A stretch of DNA of 64,000 bases from the NCBI GenBank assembly GCA_006384855.1, contig VCJN01001706.1:1-64000 (forward strand), written 5' to 3'. A model generated the notes under the pieces. The model was not told where the DNA came from and did no database searches. It worked only from the letters and a program-made list of their open reading frames with translations. This stretch comes from Tetraselmis striata. Its lineage: Eukaryota > Chlorophyta > Chlorodendrophyceae > Chlorodendrales > Chlorodendraceae. This document shows, in pieces, positions 1 to 13,206 of this stretch (within the stretch, counting starts at the first letter, position 1; every line of letters starts with the position of its first letter). The position numbers and the translations under genes were made by a program.

Positions 1-218
1 CTCTCCCGCTTTGGTTTTAACACATATATTCCGCATGGGCAATGAATCGATGAAGTTTGGCAGCGGAATAGCCGCTGCAGTGCAATACGATGAATGTGCA
101 TCCGGTCTCGTGATTCCATTCACCCTAACCCCTGCTCTTCCTGATCGAGAGCGCTGTGTTCATGATGGAAGGCCACACACATGGCTGAAAGAGCAGCGTA
201 GGCAAAAGAGCGACGGCC

Positions 219-1868
219 TTACAGGAAGAGAAGCTCGTTCAGGATGTCTTGCCGGTTCACGCCGCCCTCACCACGGCGCGCCTTGCTGATTACAGACAGC
301 AGCGCTGCGGCCTTGGCTCCCATGGCTTCAAACTGGGTCAAGCGGTAAGGAGGAGGGCAGGGGGGGCTCTCCGCGTGAAAGTGTGTATACATTTGTTTGA
401 CGCTGCCGACCTTTGACATGTATGCCAGCAGCCATCTGTGATGTGGATGGGTATGATACTTCGCTTTGAGTGAGCGTGCTCGGTGAGCTGACATACCCGA
501 TGCATGAAAACGTTTCGCACCAGCTAGTATTAGCGTCAGAGTAACCGTGACATCATATGAAACAGCAATTTTACCACATGCCGACTGTGGCTCGAGATTA
601 TAGACCATAATTACATTTGTAGGACAGGGATGCATGCTTCGTTGCCGGGGAGCGACCCTGTCATTTTCTTAATCAGGTTACATAAATAGTCTCCAATGTA
701 TCGGTCGATCTTGAGGTCATGTATGTGTTCTGAGTCTGGTAATGTATGAGACATACGTTGCCGAACTTGCGTATTGCGTGTAGGTGCAAAGCGAATGCTG
801 CGACAATTTGTGACACATGGCGCTATCATCCGCGAGTTTTCGTAGTGTGATTGTTCGTGATTTAGTCCAGTTATCATATGAATATTACCATGGCAGCGCA
901 TTGCAGGCAGTGATAAGTCAAGATATGACTAGCGCTTAATTGCGGTCAGGACGAGTCATAAACCGACAAGTAGGTCTAGCTGCTGGTGACGACGTGGTCT
1001 ACCAACCAGCTGGCCTTACCTGCTCGGTGACGACGTCGCCATGGCTGCCCACAAGCCCGGCGATGCCCCCCCGAGGTCCATCTGCAACCTAGCCGGCGTC
1101 ACGGTCTCGCCGTACGCGTAGTCTCCTGCGTCGATAAAGGACGAAAACTGGTTCCGCAGCATAGTGGCCGTATTTTGCAAGCACGCGGGCTTGCTCGTCC
1201 TGGCTTTTCGCTGCCGTTGCCCTCGGCGAACGCAGGGTTGCCGCCGAATGCATCAACGACGCTCCTCGTGAGGGCCGTGGCGTTGTTTTCTCCGTCGAAG
1301 ACGTATGTGTCTGCCACAGTCTCCAGCACGCCTCTCAGTGCCTGTCGGAGCTCTGCGCAAGAGTCATTACGGCGTGATCAGCGGGCACGACACTTCACGC
1401 GTCGCATTTTCGCCATGTGTATATAGCAGGGAATATAGCGAGTCTCTGCTCGCGAGCACGATCATCCCGAGGCCATATATATCTGATAATGGTGAATAAT
1501 GAAGGGCCGCCGAGGATGAGAGTGTTTCGCAACTGAGACCGATGTTTTCCAGGGCCATTTGAGCTTCTTGATCGTGCTCAAGTCTTACCCGGCGGTAGGT
1601 CGGCCACGCTCAAGTCGACCCTCACTTCCTCAGCACCGCTGCTGCTTGGCTGTGCGGTGCATCCTGTCTGGAATATTGGAGTCGCTAGACAGTAAATAGC
1701 GAGCCAGCAGGCAGCCAATGTGCGCCGAGCGGCGCTCCTATGGCGCTTATTGTACTTCATCGGGCGGGGTATCTCCGTTACCGAGCACAGCTCTTATTTT
1801 AGCCCGCGCTTGGAACAGGCAGCGCCTCAGCGGGAGTTCAGATGCGTTATATCGGCTGTCCCTTTTAT
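219..1868 (-). CDS. Uncharacterised spliced gene, 3' part (5' exons not found)
   Basis: Five exons join in phase: 1782-1868, 1589-1663, 1185-1352, 1020-1081 and 219-332 (TAA at 219-221). Donors include gtaacg, gtaaga and gtaagg, and acceptors end in CAG. The visible product (about 168 residues) contains the stretches VDLSVADLPPGELRQALRG and VVDAFGGNPAF and ends in NRQDILNELLFL. It is rich in Ala, Leu and Gly, with no obvious signal peptide or membrane segment. I do not recognise the family. The junction between exons 1185-1352 and 1020-1081 is the weakest: a GC donor near 1210 would give a shorter insert with the same phase. No start codon is assigned, because the first visible exon opens with an acceptor (gcatattcag) and exons further upstream (above 1868) were not identified. 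Confidence 0.55.
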
Positions 1869-3225
1869 CTGAATATGCTCCAGGCGGTGGCAGGAAATTG
1901 TGGCGCCAGGCGCACTGAGTAGCGCTCGGCTTCTGCTGTGTTCCGGCCGCTTGCAGACTAGGATTTATCAGCGCCGCGTGGCGAGGGTGCGCACAGTACA
2001 AATTAGCTCAGCAGTCGAAACAGAGAACTTTACTGCAGTATAATGTCACACTGATTGGCCTCGATGATGTCGCCGCAGTATGATACAGTGGGCGGCGGGT
2101 GATTGCTGCAGTGTCAAGAAAATATCGGCATTACAGATGTCTGATGCCCCGATATACTACAAATGTCAAGGTCATCATTTAATAGTGATATACCGGTATG
2201 TGCCGAATTGTACTTTGTGTATCATACGTCACCTATGAAGGTGATAGCGCAGGCAGTTGTGATGCTACCAGTAGTACCCATGACGACGAGCTGGGGCACG
2301 GCGTCGAGGAATACATTGCTGTATGTACAAAACATCTTAGTTGCGCCGTCGACAAAAAGGCAGCGCGTCTCGATCCGTGCGGCATGCATGGCGCTGTCGG
2401 GCGCCAGCCATCAGATCGCGCCAGGCAGCAGGAACGGCGGTTCTGGGGTAGTCGGGCTTTCAGGCACGAGCGCGGCTGCCTTCCGACGGCAGCTCGGCGG
2501 TGCCGCGCGGCGGTGGTCGGCTTCCCGAGGAAGAAGCTGGGTGGTTTAAGGGCGCGAGGCAGCTCTGCCGCTGCAAAGACCCGAGCCGCGCGATGGCGCA
2601 ATATCGGCATGGCCAGCATCTCGAGGGGGGCAACCTTCTCGCTCTAACCGGGTGCCGGTGGTGCTTCCAAGGGCGAAGTTATTGGCAGAGATGCTGTTCC
2701 GTGTAGCAGATTGCAGGTCGGCGGGGCGGAGCTCGGAGGTGATCGGCATCGCGGCGACATTATGGTTTCAGAGCAGTAGGAGTCGGCTCCACTCCCGCTC
2801 CCAGGGCTGCGAGGCTCCCAGCACGGGCTCTGGGTACCACCAGTGCTCAGGGGCTTTGGATACTCGCCGAGTCGCTGCAGTACTTCCCCTCGCCGTTCGG
2901 TCCGTCCGATCACGCGCCCGGGAATCCCCCGCACCCTGTATCCTATCACGTGCCCCTGGGCGGTTGTCGAGCTACCCCCCCCCCCCCCCCCACCCCCTTT
3001 CCGCCTCCCAGGGTCAGCCCGATACCCATCCGATACCCATCTGGCGGTGGCAGCGCCTGGACCCGCCCGCTTTGCCCGAATACATCAATACATGACAAGA
3101 TGGAGAGTAATAATACACCCTTTAAGTGCAGGTGTCGCAGCATTAGATCGTTCACGACGCGCCATGCAAAGAAAAGTCTGCTCTAGGTTCCTGTACTGCT
3201 CGCGCTCGTGCTGCTGTCGTGTCGA
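1869..3225. other. Unassigned spacer with C17 tract
   Basis: GC-rich from about 2300 to 2950 with several overlapping open frames, none with convincing protein character or splice-phase support. It could hold the missing 5' exons of the gene at 219-1868. A C17 run lies at 2975-2991. Nothing else is supportable. Confidence 0.5.
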
Positions 3226-6200
3226 TTAAAAGCTGGGCAGTGGTACGACAGCCAGCTTGAGCCCCAAAAATCTGTTCTTCAACAGCCGCTCCTTAATGAC
3301 CTTTGGCTCCTCTTGCGGGTCGGAGGCCGCCTCGATCGAGCAGACATCCGCTCCGGCGGGGCACACCCGCAGCCGCCACTCGGTGTCTACAACGCCCACG
3401 ACCTCTGTGGATACGACGGCCACAACAGTGAGATTCAAAGGCAAACACGGGACCTCGGAATCAAGGTCGGTAGCGCGGCAGTGGCGCGTCCTGGCGACAC
3501 TATTCACTTCTCACGCGCAGCGATAGCCACTCGGCGGTTCCAATATTTATATGCAGCTGTACACACGAAATGCAACACCGGTGGACTCACAGCTCGCAGT
3601 GATATTAAAAGGACAGCGTCATATAGTACTTACACCTAGGCATGTGCGGGCTCTACGAGAAGTAGCAGGCAAGCACGCGAATAATCAAAATGCCGTGCCT
3701 CGAAAGCTGGCATGCTTGCAAAGACTGCCGTACCTCCTTCCGGCAGGTGGTCGTACACCGTGTAGCTGCAGTACACGTGGCCGCCATGCTGCACGATGGT
3801 GGGGTACGCATACCAGCGCCCCGGCACCGTGGCGTCGCTTTCCAGCGTCGCAAAGTCCGACCATTGCGCGCCGCCGTCTCGCGAGAGCGCGAGTACCAGC
3901 GGCGACCGGATGCTTTGCGATGGGTTGTAGACGAGCACGAGGCCGTGCTGCCCGCTGGCGCCCACCACTCGCGTCACCGACACCTGCGGCCAGCGCAAAA
4001 TCATCGAAAGCGGCAGGGACACCGTGAGCACAGAGGATTCGCCCGTGCGGTAGAGCATCCACTATATTAACGCGTCCTCTGCCGTGCAGCAGCGTACGTG
4101 CAAAACTCCTATCATCATGATTTCATGTTAAGACCTGGCTACTTTTCATTGTACGCGCCGACGCACGTTGCCAATATCATCAAGTCGCGTGTGTTGTCGC
4201 GTGACATCATTTGCTGTTCTCGCAGCATAAATTATTGTATTTCCGCAAATGCCAATAGTTCGCCATGGATGTAGCGACTGTTGAATGCCGAGTACCCGTA
4301 TATCGACAGTGGCGACACTAGTGTGTAGTCGTCAATATTTGTAGCAGTAAACTCCCTAGCTATTATCAATAACTTGTACTATCATCGACTGGAAGCAGCC
4401 CGATTCTCGCGACTTGGTTCTGTAGAAAAGGATTCTTCATTAAATTATTCATTACAAATGGTTCAATAAGGATTAGGTGAAATTGCTTCAATAAGGACTA
4501 TGTGAAATTGCAGTGAACTACCTAGCTAGTATCAATAACCAGTACTATCCTCGACTGGAAGCAGCCCGACCTCCGCGGCCGACCTGATTTCATAATAGCG
4601 AAATGGATTTCATTGACGACAATAACAATCTGGGAGCGCCTTTGAGGGTTAGGCGACTTCTTCATTGACAGTCGGGACGTCGTTAGTGGCGCTATGCAGC
4701 TTGCAATCGGCAAGGAGCCCGAGGTGGAATAGACGCGGCGTCTTGGAACAAAAAGGCAACACCCCACCTTGGAATTTGGGTTTGGCAGCGCAGCCATTCG
4801 CTCAGGACGGCCCCACGTCGCACCGCCGTCCTCGCTGTCCGCCCGCCACACGTGCGCATCCCGGGAGCGGAAGAGCTGCAGCAGGCGCGGCGGCCCGCCG
4901 CGCGGCCCCGCGGGGCGCACCTCCGCCACGCTGCCCTCGATGAGCCAGCCCGCGGCGTCCGAGGTGATGCGGCCGACCGCGGTAAAGGCGCGGCCGTCGG
5001 GGGCGGAGCCGTCCTCCCTGGCGTACGCAAGAGGCCCACGGCGGCAGCATCACTAGGCAGTCACCTTTCGGACGTACCAATGAGTTAATTAATAAGTTAA
5101 TTAAGTAAGTAGTTAATTAGGGTCGTCAGCCGCAATCACACGCCACCATCGGTGTCACTCTGCCTTCCTTCCCTTTCGCGACAGCAACACTAAAACACGC
5201 ACTCTATCCCCCCGCACGCAGTGTTGTAGGTATGGCCAACATGGGCGTACTCCAGAATCCAAGTAACCCTATCTTACCTAAAGTAACTGCCCAAGGGAAT
5301 AAAATCACGCGGTCCAGAGACATCAGAGGAGAGATACCCGCCTGCCGTCTCCTGGCAGCGCTGCGCCCCAAACACGACCGCTAACGCATCTCTGGGCGCA
5401 TTTCTTGGCCGAGAGGCTACCGACCTCACCTGCCGATCAGCACGGAGGAGACGCCGAGGCGCACGCCGGGCGCCTCCTGCCAGACGGGCAGCACCCAGGT
5501 CCCGTCGTGCAGCACCTCCAGCCGGTTGGCCGTCACCTGCGGGGTGCACATGACAGAGACGCAGGCAGCCAGTGGGGTGACCCGGCATGGGGGCGGCATG
5601 ATCATGTCAACAACACCCTGGGGCAGCATGGCCACAGCCAGCTGCACGCAGCGGATTCTCCACGGTCGCTGGCAGCACCCGGGCTCTGTTTGAATAAGCA
5701 ACGCAGTGCAGTTGCGCCTTTCGCCCAACAAATGCCCTTGAGCCAATTCACGTACATTCAGTGTATCTCCCGTAGTCCTCCCTTCCTACATTCAAAAACG
5801 CCCCCCCCCCCCCCCCCCCCCCCACGACCCCCAGCCCCTCATGCTCTCTCCCTCTCCACACGCACGCACGCACACACACACACACACGTTTGCGCGCAAT
5901 GAATATAAGTATATTATGTATACACGCGCCTTGGGGTGGCCGTCCATGTCCTCCGAGCGCCATATGACAGTGGGTGGGCTCCACACAGGGGCATCGCTGT
6001 CAAGGTCAGTGGTGGTGCGGTACGCGACGTCGCCGCCGGCGGAGTCGTGCACGGTGGAGACGCTGTAGAAGAGCCACAGCCGGCGCGCCGCGCGCTCGTA
6101 GTGCAGCACCGGCCCCCACAGCGGCGCCATGCCGGCCAGCGTGCGCACGGGGCGCGACCACGAGCGCCCGCCGTCGGGCGAGCGCGACAGGTACAGGCTC

Positions 6201-6823
6201 TGCACCAGGCCCAGCCCCGCCAGCGCCTCGCCCTCGTGGCCGTGCCCAGCCTGCCAGCCTGCCACCAGGCGCCCCCCTGGCAGACTGGCCAGCATGGACA
6301 TATGGGCGTAGCGCAGCGTGGCGTTGCATTCCCATAGCCAGGTGCTCCAGCTGGGGGCGCTCCCTCCTGAAATGGCCGCCCGTTGGGCAAGTTTTCAGTG
6401 GCAGGCTTCCTTTCTGCACCCATATGCGTCTGCTGGTCTCGCACAGCGCACACCCCATAGCTCGCACAGCCGGAAGACTGGTCGATCGGCACCACCCAAA
6501 CGTGAAGCCGTGCGTTCTCCGCGATGCCCCAAGGGAAGAAATTGGAATAGTAACAATAAGAGTGGCCGAACAATAACAATAAGAGTTCGACCGGGCAACC
6601 CGGACGGCGCCTGCTTACCCGCTGGCAGGACGCCATCGTCAGTGTCCGGCCCGACAAGCAACGGCCGAGCATGCCCCGGAGGCGAGCGATCCCGCAGGCC
6701 GCTGAGCGCGAACCAGGCGGGCAGGCCCGCGAGTAGCAGGCAGGCGACGAGCAGCGGTCCGCGGCGCTCCGCGGGGCGCCCTCCCGAAAGTGGGGATGGT
6801 ATCGACCGGCGGTCAGCGGCCAT
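3226..6823 (-). CDS. Plant-type BNR/Asp-box sialidase-like protein with N-terminal membrane anchor
   Basis: Six exons keep the frame: 6619-6823, 5930-6366, 5430-5536, 4768-5017, 3734-3983, 3226-3404, giving about 475 residues. Residues about 21-44 (GPLLVACLLLAGLPAWFAL) form a signal anchor, so the enzyme domain is predicted to be luminal or extracellular. Three Asp boxes are visible: SPDGGRSW, SEDGGATW and SRDGGAQW. The blocks APLWGPVLHYE, WSPPTVIW, VTANRLEVLHDGTWVLPVW and LPNPNSK match the layout of plant BNR-repeat sialidase-like proteins, which are six-bladed propellers. Intron 2 needs a GC-AG donor (gcgcgt) to keep phase. The last exon is the least certain; without that splice, exon 5 runs to a stop at 3636. 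The start at 6823 is chosen because it puts the hydrophobic segment near the N terminus; the frame stays open further upstream. Hydrolase activity is not proven. Confidence 0.82.
5800..5886. repeat. C24 tract and CA repeat in sialidase intron 2
   Basis: C24 at 5800-5823 is followed by a CA/CACG microsatellite ending near 5886. On the sense (minus) strand this is G-rich, the opposite orientation to most intronic homopolymers in the window. Confidence 0.85.
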
Positions 6824-8999
6824 CGTAGGAAAGCGCGCGCGTGGCGCTGTGCTGCTACGACAGCGGCGAACTCCCTGCGAGGTACGAGGGACGAACAGGC
6901 CAGCGACCGCGAATACGGGCACACCCACCCAGTACGACTGTTGTGATACGGGACGTGCTGGTTGCGGCGGCGCTGTCCAGACATAGCGTCGCGGGGGCAG
7001 GCAGCGGGGTGTGCTCGAGCAGATGTCAAGCCCCCGGCCGGCCCTCGACGACGCCCGACCGACTGGTGCTCCAACCGCCAGACTACGGCGGGGCTCCGCA
7101 CGGGTTGGCGCGGCTGAGCGCTTCTGGCAGTAGACAGTCTGCTCATTGAAAAAACAAATCGACCACATACGCAAAAAGTGTCCATTGCATCCGTACCATA
7201 CCGACGATATTAATAATAATAGACGCTAAATGATAGAGGTGTCCACAAATAAGACTTCTGCGCTGTGAGTCCGGCGGCGGTAGTCGCCACGAGCATTTCA
7301 GCGCTACTGGGTATCTCAGGCACCTTAAGAGCTGCTTCAAACAACATCAGAAAGCGTCGCGAAATTGTTACAGACGACGGTGATGTTCATCTGCTTGCAT
7401 GGACAACGTCGGCATGTTGTACTCAGGCAGTGCTTGGCCTTCCCACGTGTGTGTGTGTGTGTGTGTGTGTGTGGCCGGGGGGGGGGGGGGGGGGTGACGA
7501 GAAACAATCGCCAAATATCCAAACTTGATACCTTATTGTAATGGCATGGAGATTGTTCCAAATTGTTTTCGAAAGGTCTAAAACTTTGCCTCGGACGGTA
7601 TTGCGAATTTTGGCCTTGCGCTCGTTCAAATTCGCTCCAATAACGCGAGTTGTCTATTATCATTGTGCAATTTTTAGTGCGATGTGTTTAATCGGCTAGA
7701 ATGGTTTCGGAGTATATTTGGCTTTGAAACCATGGTAACATCATTCATCGTTGATAATCAGATATATCATCGGCATATTATAATTATCATTATGAGCCGC
7801 ATGCGCTCGTCGCGTCCACCCGCGTGCGCGCCGTTAGTAACGGTGTGATATATATGATATGTGGATGCATACATTTACCGTGTTTGTGATGCTGATGATT
7901 GTCGACAAACGCGTGATATATGCGCGTGCTAGCTGCTGATGATGGGTGATGCCGCAACATTTACGGCGCGATGAGCTTTGTCGGATCGAGTCGTTATTAC
8001 ATGCTGATATATTAACAATAACATGTGATAATTATGGTGTAGACACTCAACCCAGGCGCCCGCATCTATTTCGCAATAGAGAGCCATGAACACCTGTGTA
8101 GCCACGTATCATCAAAATTGTTCTTATTTGGAGCATCTGCATATTATTGCCTTCTCATCACGTCTTGGGAGGCGTGACAAAATGATGGTTTCGGAGCTTG
8201 TCTCGGAGAATGACTTGAAATTACCCTTAATACGTTGTTTTAAATGTTCATCCATGCTTTACCTTTATTTATGACTAACGTTGTTTCAAAGATAGAACAA
8301 TTCAATTACAGAGCCGCCAGACCGTGTAGCGCCCACTATGTTTTCAAGTTATATCCAAGTATCCCTTAAACACACAAGGTCATAGTACATCAATTTCATT
8401 TCTGAGCCCACCTTGAAGGTTTTTGAGTTATTCACACGCGGCAAGCAAGCCACACGATAATCTAAGTGCCAACGTCTTTCCCCCTGACACAGCAAATTTC
8501 CGCTATAATACGCGCGGACATTTTAATATCGCGCGCGCGCGCGCGGGGACACGAGTGTAAAAAGCCGCGTCAGCGAGACGCCCCGCCCAACCGCCTCACC
8601 CATTGCAGGGCCATCCTGCCCCGGCCCACCGTGCGCACCAGCTACCTGCTCTCGACCAGCGCCCTTCCAGGGTAGTGCACCCATAGCGTTGACCGACATG
8701 TAGGTGGGAGCATAGGCGCCGAGGGCGCCCCATCTGCCTGCGAGACCGGCACCTCCAGGTGGGTTTGGGTTGGGGGTGGCTCGCAACCACCCACTCACTC
8801 ACGCACTCGCTGCCACGGGGATGAATACGCCATCGCCATCCCCGTTCGCGTGGCCGTTTTTCGCCCATCGTGCTCCTTAGGACCAGTTGCATTAACGCAC
8901 ACGGGGGTTTGTCGAGTTTTTCCCTGTCAAAGAAGTTACAAGCGTTCTCCTCACTGCCCCTCTGCTGCACATGTGCCGCCCGTCACGTAGGGAGGGCTA
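6824..8999. other. Intergenic, AT-rich; microsatellites
   Basis: AT-rich from about 7150 to 8500 with no supportable gene. A GT repeat (7447-7472) abuts a G18 tract (7477-7494), and a GC-dinucleotide run lies near 8531-8545. A short possible terminal exon on + (about 8608-8675, acceptor cccattgcag, product ending in LLSTSALPG) has no partner exon and is not called. Confidence 0.6.
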
Positions 9000-9371
9000 A
9001 TGGCGGCCGTAAATCGGCGGAGCCGCGTCCTAGAGGGCGAGTGCCTAGAGTGCCTGATGGAGTGCTTCGAGGAGGCCTACGCCTCGGAGCCGCAGCGCTA
9101 CAAGAATACCGCCTGCACAGCCTGCTTCGGCCCGCTTCTGGCCCCGGTGGCGGTCTTGGAGCGGGCAACGTGGGAGGCGCAGTTCCAATTGGCCGCGAGG
9201 AATGAGCTCAGCCGGGACTTTCCCTGCCGCGTGGCAGCACTTCTCTCTGACTGCTACCGGCATTGCCGCGCTGCAGCCTGTGTTGTATTTATGTTTCTTG
9301 CAGCACGGCGGCGCTGCATGTGCGACGCCGTGCTGCAGAGTGCCCTGCCGCGCAGCAGCAGTCCCCTCTGA
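9000..9371 (+). CDS. Small Cys-containing hypothetical ORF
   Basis: Open ATG-to-stop frame of 123 codons with a Cys-rich early segment (GECLECLMECFEEAY) in a GC-rich island. The last third overlaps a diverged tandem duplication (9221-9275 and 9342-9396), so the true 3' end may lie earlier. I recognise no domain. It could equally be an exon of a larger gene or non-coding. Confidence 0.3.
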   Translation: MAAVNRRSRVLEGECLECLMECFEEAYASEPQRYKNTACTACFGPLLAPVAVLERATWEAQFQLAARNELSRDFPCRVAALLSDCYRHCRAAACVVFMFLAARRRCMCDAVLQSALPRSSSPL

Positions 9372-9396
9372 CTGCTGCCGGCATTGCCGCGCTGCA
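9221..9396. repeat. Diverged direct repeat, two 55-bp units 121 bp apart
   Basis: 9221-9275 and 9342-9396 share the frame CCTGCCGCG...CTGACTGCT.CCGGCATTGCCGCGCTGCA with several substitutions. This is a local duplication. Confidence 0.7.
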
Positions 9397-9522
9397 TTAC
9401 ATGACTTCCTTTTTCTGGGGCAGCTCAGGAAGCCAGGGAAAAGGCGGCGTCGCTGATACTCAGTAGCATGCATAGGCGGCATTGCGGGAGGATGCCAACA
9501 TGTGTGTAATTACATTTCCAAC

Positions 9523-10985
9523 CTATTTCTTTGCCGCACGGGATGTGTTCTCAAAGGTGTGCTCCGGGAACTTGCACTTCAGGCTGGCATGTGTCTGCTC
9601 ATGCTTCTCTCGCTTTACCTTAGCCACGTGCCCAGTGCCCAGACAATCTGCGCAGCCATAACATCACATCCCTTTTAGTGACATGTGTAAACACAATGAC
9701 TATAAATGACATCAAAATATTATTGCAGCATACCTTCAGCACCACAATTGTGCCATTAGTCCTTGTGGCACTGAAGATTTCTGTGGCATCAGCAACTAGC
9801 TGGATGCTGAGAGACTCCCCGGGTTTGATGAGCCCCTCCTTCAGCAGTAGCATGGCACAATGCTGAAGCACCAGCTTGAGATCCATTGTGCTTGATATCA
9901 TGTCCTCCGTAGTGCTGAGCCCCACAGCAGCCAGCTCCTCCCCTTGCCCTTTCAGCATGTCCTCCACTGATGGCCACTTGATCATCAAGTTGCCATATGG
10001 CAGCCCCATCTGCACCACATCTCCATGTCCGCGCCCCACTTGGAGCTGCTTAGGTTGATGAGACGCTGAAAGGCATCTTGAGATAGCTTCAGGTCAGTGT
10101 GGACATGCACAGCGTCGTGCTCCCACAGCTTTCTAATGGCCAGCAGGGTACGCCTCTCTGCTGCTTTCAAGTGATGTTTTAACTGCTTAGACTCCAATAT
10201 GGAGGCCAGCAACTCGGGGTAGTTGGCTAGGAGGGCGCCTAGGATAAAGCGGGGGGTGTGCGCTGCTCGCACATCCGCTGGCTGGCCCACTAGGTCCGCC
10301 TCCTCTACGATGCCCACCTCCTCCCCGTCAGCTCCATGCGCATCGACATCGCCATGCTGCTGCTGCTCCGCTCCTTCGTCACCGTTGGAAGGGGCTCCGA
10401 ATGTGCGCGGGGCCCGCCCTCCGCATACACATACTGCGAGCTGTCGTCGTCTCCGACTGCGTGGGTGAGCCACGCCTCCAGCTGCTCGGCCACGCGGCCG
10501 ATGAACTTGCGCACCGTCGCTCGGGTCGGCGCCTCCCGCAGCTTGTAGGACAGGCCTGCCGGCCGCTCCCTCCCCGGCTTCTGGCCCCCGCCCTCCTCGT
10601 CACTGCCGCTGCCCTCACTGCCAGCTGACTCGGCCTCACTGCCATTTGACTCGCACATGAGCCGTGAGCCGTATCTTGGCTTTTAGGCGCGCTACCTTCT
10701 TGTCGCGCTTCCGGCGCAGGATGTCCGCCTCCACTCGCGCCCTCTCCTCCACCGCAAGTTGGGACCACAGCTCCTTCTCCACTTCTTTCTGCATGTTGAC
10801 AACCTCCCTCTAGGAACGCTCCGTCGCTCTCTTCAGCAGGTACTTGACCCCTGACTCGAAGTTTTGCAGTTGGGTCGACACACGAGTCGTCGCTGCTGAT
10901 GCCTGCGACGACGGCCTGGCCGGCATGCCACTGCCGCTGGCACCCGCCCCGCCTCCTCCATCACCGGCATCGCCGCGGCTTTCTC
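9523..10985 (-). pseudogene. Decayed multi-domain ORF, probably transposon-associated
   Basis: Reading minus from about 10985, protein-like sequence continues across three breaks. A coiled-coil Lys/Glu-rich part (VNMQKEVEKELWSQLAVEE) lies after an in-frame stop near 10812. An acidic Ser/Gly stretch follows. Then come segments such as AERRTLLAIRKLWEHDAVHV and LVADATEIFSATRTNGTIVV, separated by frameshifts near 10400 and 10010. A plausible intron (donor gtatgc near 9733, acceptor ctgcgcag near 9655) leads to a basic tail, KREKHEQTHASLKCKFPEHT, with a stop at 9523-9525. The family is not identified. The breaks argue for a degraded copy rather than a working gene. Confidence 0.45.
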
Positions 10986-13206
10986 AGACTGCCTTTACTT
11001 GACTTGTAGCCCATGGTACCCGGACGGAGGACGGGGGGAGGGGGGCAAAAGACGTGGCTCTTGTAAGCACAGGTGTTATGCAAGCTGCTGTGACATGCCG
11101 TGGAGTGGCAGATGTTGCATCCCGATTGTACGCGGCCGCCAGGTCGCCCCCACAGCCTGCGCACCAGCCGCCTCCCGACACCGCCTGTACTACCCCCAAA
11201 GGGCTTGGCAGAGGTACCTACAAGGTCTCTAGACATAGGTCGGGCACTATGGTGACTGCCAGTACGGCCAGAGGTACTGGAGGGCGCGTATGCGTACGTG
11301 TACGTTAAAATGTCCGATTTTCGGGCCCGGAACTGCGCTGTGGAAAACAAGGTTTCTGAGGCCAATTTAGCTTTAAGCCGCAACAGTGCATCTTGTGACC
11401 AACCTAGATTTGTTTTGAACCAATGTTGAAACCATACATGGAGGTGCATGTGGTTGTACATTTGAGGGCATTACGGCACCCAAGTTGGTTAAAAACGCAT
11501 ATTAAACCCTTGACATGTGATTGTATGGAACTAATATATATATGAATTCTTGTGTATCAATTACATTAGCCTGGCTGGCTCCAACACCACGAGTGCACAT
11601 ATACTTATATCACCCGCGTATATTGGGCTCCTAAAATATCCGACACTACCAGCGCTCATTGTAGTTTCTGGCTTCGCACGCTACAAGTTGATGATGCTAA
11701 GTATGCAGGGGATAGAAAAAATATACATTAATCAGATGATCATCATGTTACATATGGATTGCGTTGCCCGTATAACATCCAAGGGGTAAATAATCAGCTC
11801 AGCCGAAATACTTATTACTTCTACGCGTGGCCACTACGTGGAGCACCCACATCCAATATATTGTCATTGTCGCGCAAATTTAAGGAAGCAAGCATGGGCC
11901 ATAAATAAGCCCTAGATAAGCAGATGCCTCTACTGGTCAGTATGATGAGGGCGGTGATGGTTGCGTCGTCGGTTGGATAATATGACAATAAGGGGAAAGC
12001 AAGGGATATTGCCGAACTATTTTTATGCAGACTTTTGCGCGTGCATGCACGTTGTTATTCTCATCGTCTTTGTGGATGCGCAGCGTATTACATATATACA
12101 TAGTTACATATGTATGTATGTACATGTATACGTGTGTGTGTGTGTGTGTCTGTGTGTGTGTGTGTGTCTGTGTGTGTGTCTGTGTCTGTGTGTGTTACAT
12201 ATATTTGGCGGGCTGTTGAGTAGGAGAGCAAAATCCGACTAACCTATCGTATGAAAGTAGGCTCTGCCCACTGCAATCTTCAACAAACACTATTACTACT
12301 AAAAACCGCGCCCAAAACTAAATATGCATCAGTTTTAATATCAATACAAGCATGGAGATGACTACGTCGAGTTTGATGACGTGCTGAATATCGTCGCGGC
12401 TCTGTGTAGTGATTATTATTACACAATTGTGTAATAACAAATCAACCTATTTCTGAAAATGTTTCTGCGCAACATATTTTATGAGAACGAAGAACGGGCA
12501 GCTTGCGTATGCGCCGTAGTCACATGCACCCCGCTAACAGTTGGCAAAATAGTAGAGTACGGGCCGCCAACACAATACGCGGGAGCAATGTGCGGCCGCA
12601 AACAACTCAGTCCGGGAGCCAGGTCACGAGATGAGCATATACCGTTATAGATGTGGCGGGCGGCGGGCGGCGGGGTGCTTGTGGACTGGTTCGTTTTCCT
12701 ATTAGATATATTTGCCATATACATATTAAATAATAATTCGATATCATACAATAATAATATACATGCTGCTGTATACGAATGAATCTATATATAGCTTGGT
12801 ATTACAACAAGCATATATGATATACAATATATGTACAAATGATATGTACGTTGGACCCGGTCGGACAACTACGTAGGTTACCGCCTCATATCAGCACATG
12901 CGTGACGATATGGTGGAATAAATATTATATTACTAACAATACAATGAATTATACGACCACATAAACATAATATGCATGCATAAATATGTTTGTGGAATAC
13001 TGTAGTATAAGCACCGCGCGCCCACGCGCGCGCTCGCGCGATCTGCGGGGGAGGGGTCCTACATACCTAGCTGCTCCGAGCCACCCGCCGCCGCCGCGCG
13101 CCTGCTGCCGCGCGCATCATCGTGATGCCGCCCAGCCGCAAGAACACAATTTCATCAGTCGCTACTGCTCCAAAACCAAAACATAATCCTCATTAATAAT
13201 GTATAT
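10986..13206. other. AT-rich intergenic region with GT microsatellite
   Basis: No supportable gene. It holds a long interrupted GT/TG microsatellite (about 12130-12195), scattered AT dinucleotide runs (about 12700-12840) and a short GC-alternating patch near 13017-13040. Confidence 0.65.

Noticed and set aside
2233..2949. Several overlapping frames of 100-150 codons
   Set aside because: Both strands are open because of GC content. No frame has family motifs or phase-compatible splice sites that I could link to a neighbour.
5914..7185. 423-codon minus-strand open frame
   Set aside because: It is a different frame from the sialidase exons, is Arg/Ala-rich from GC-rich antisense composition, and lacks domain motifs. 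The spliced model explains the region.
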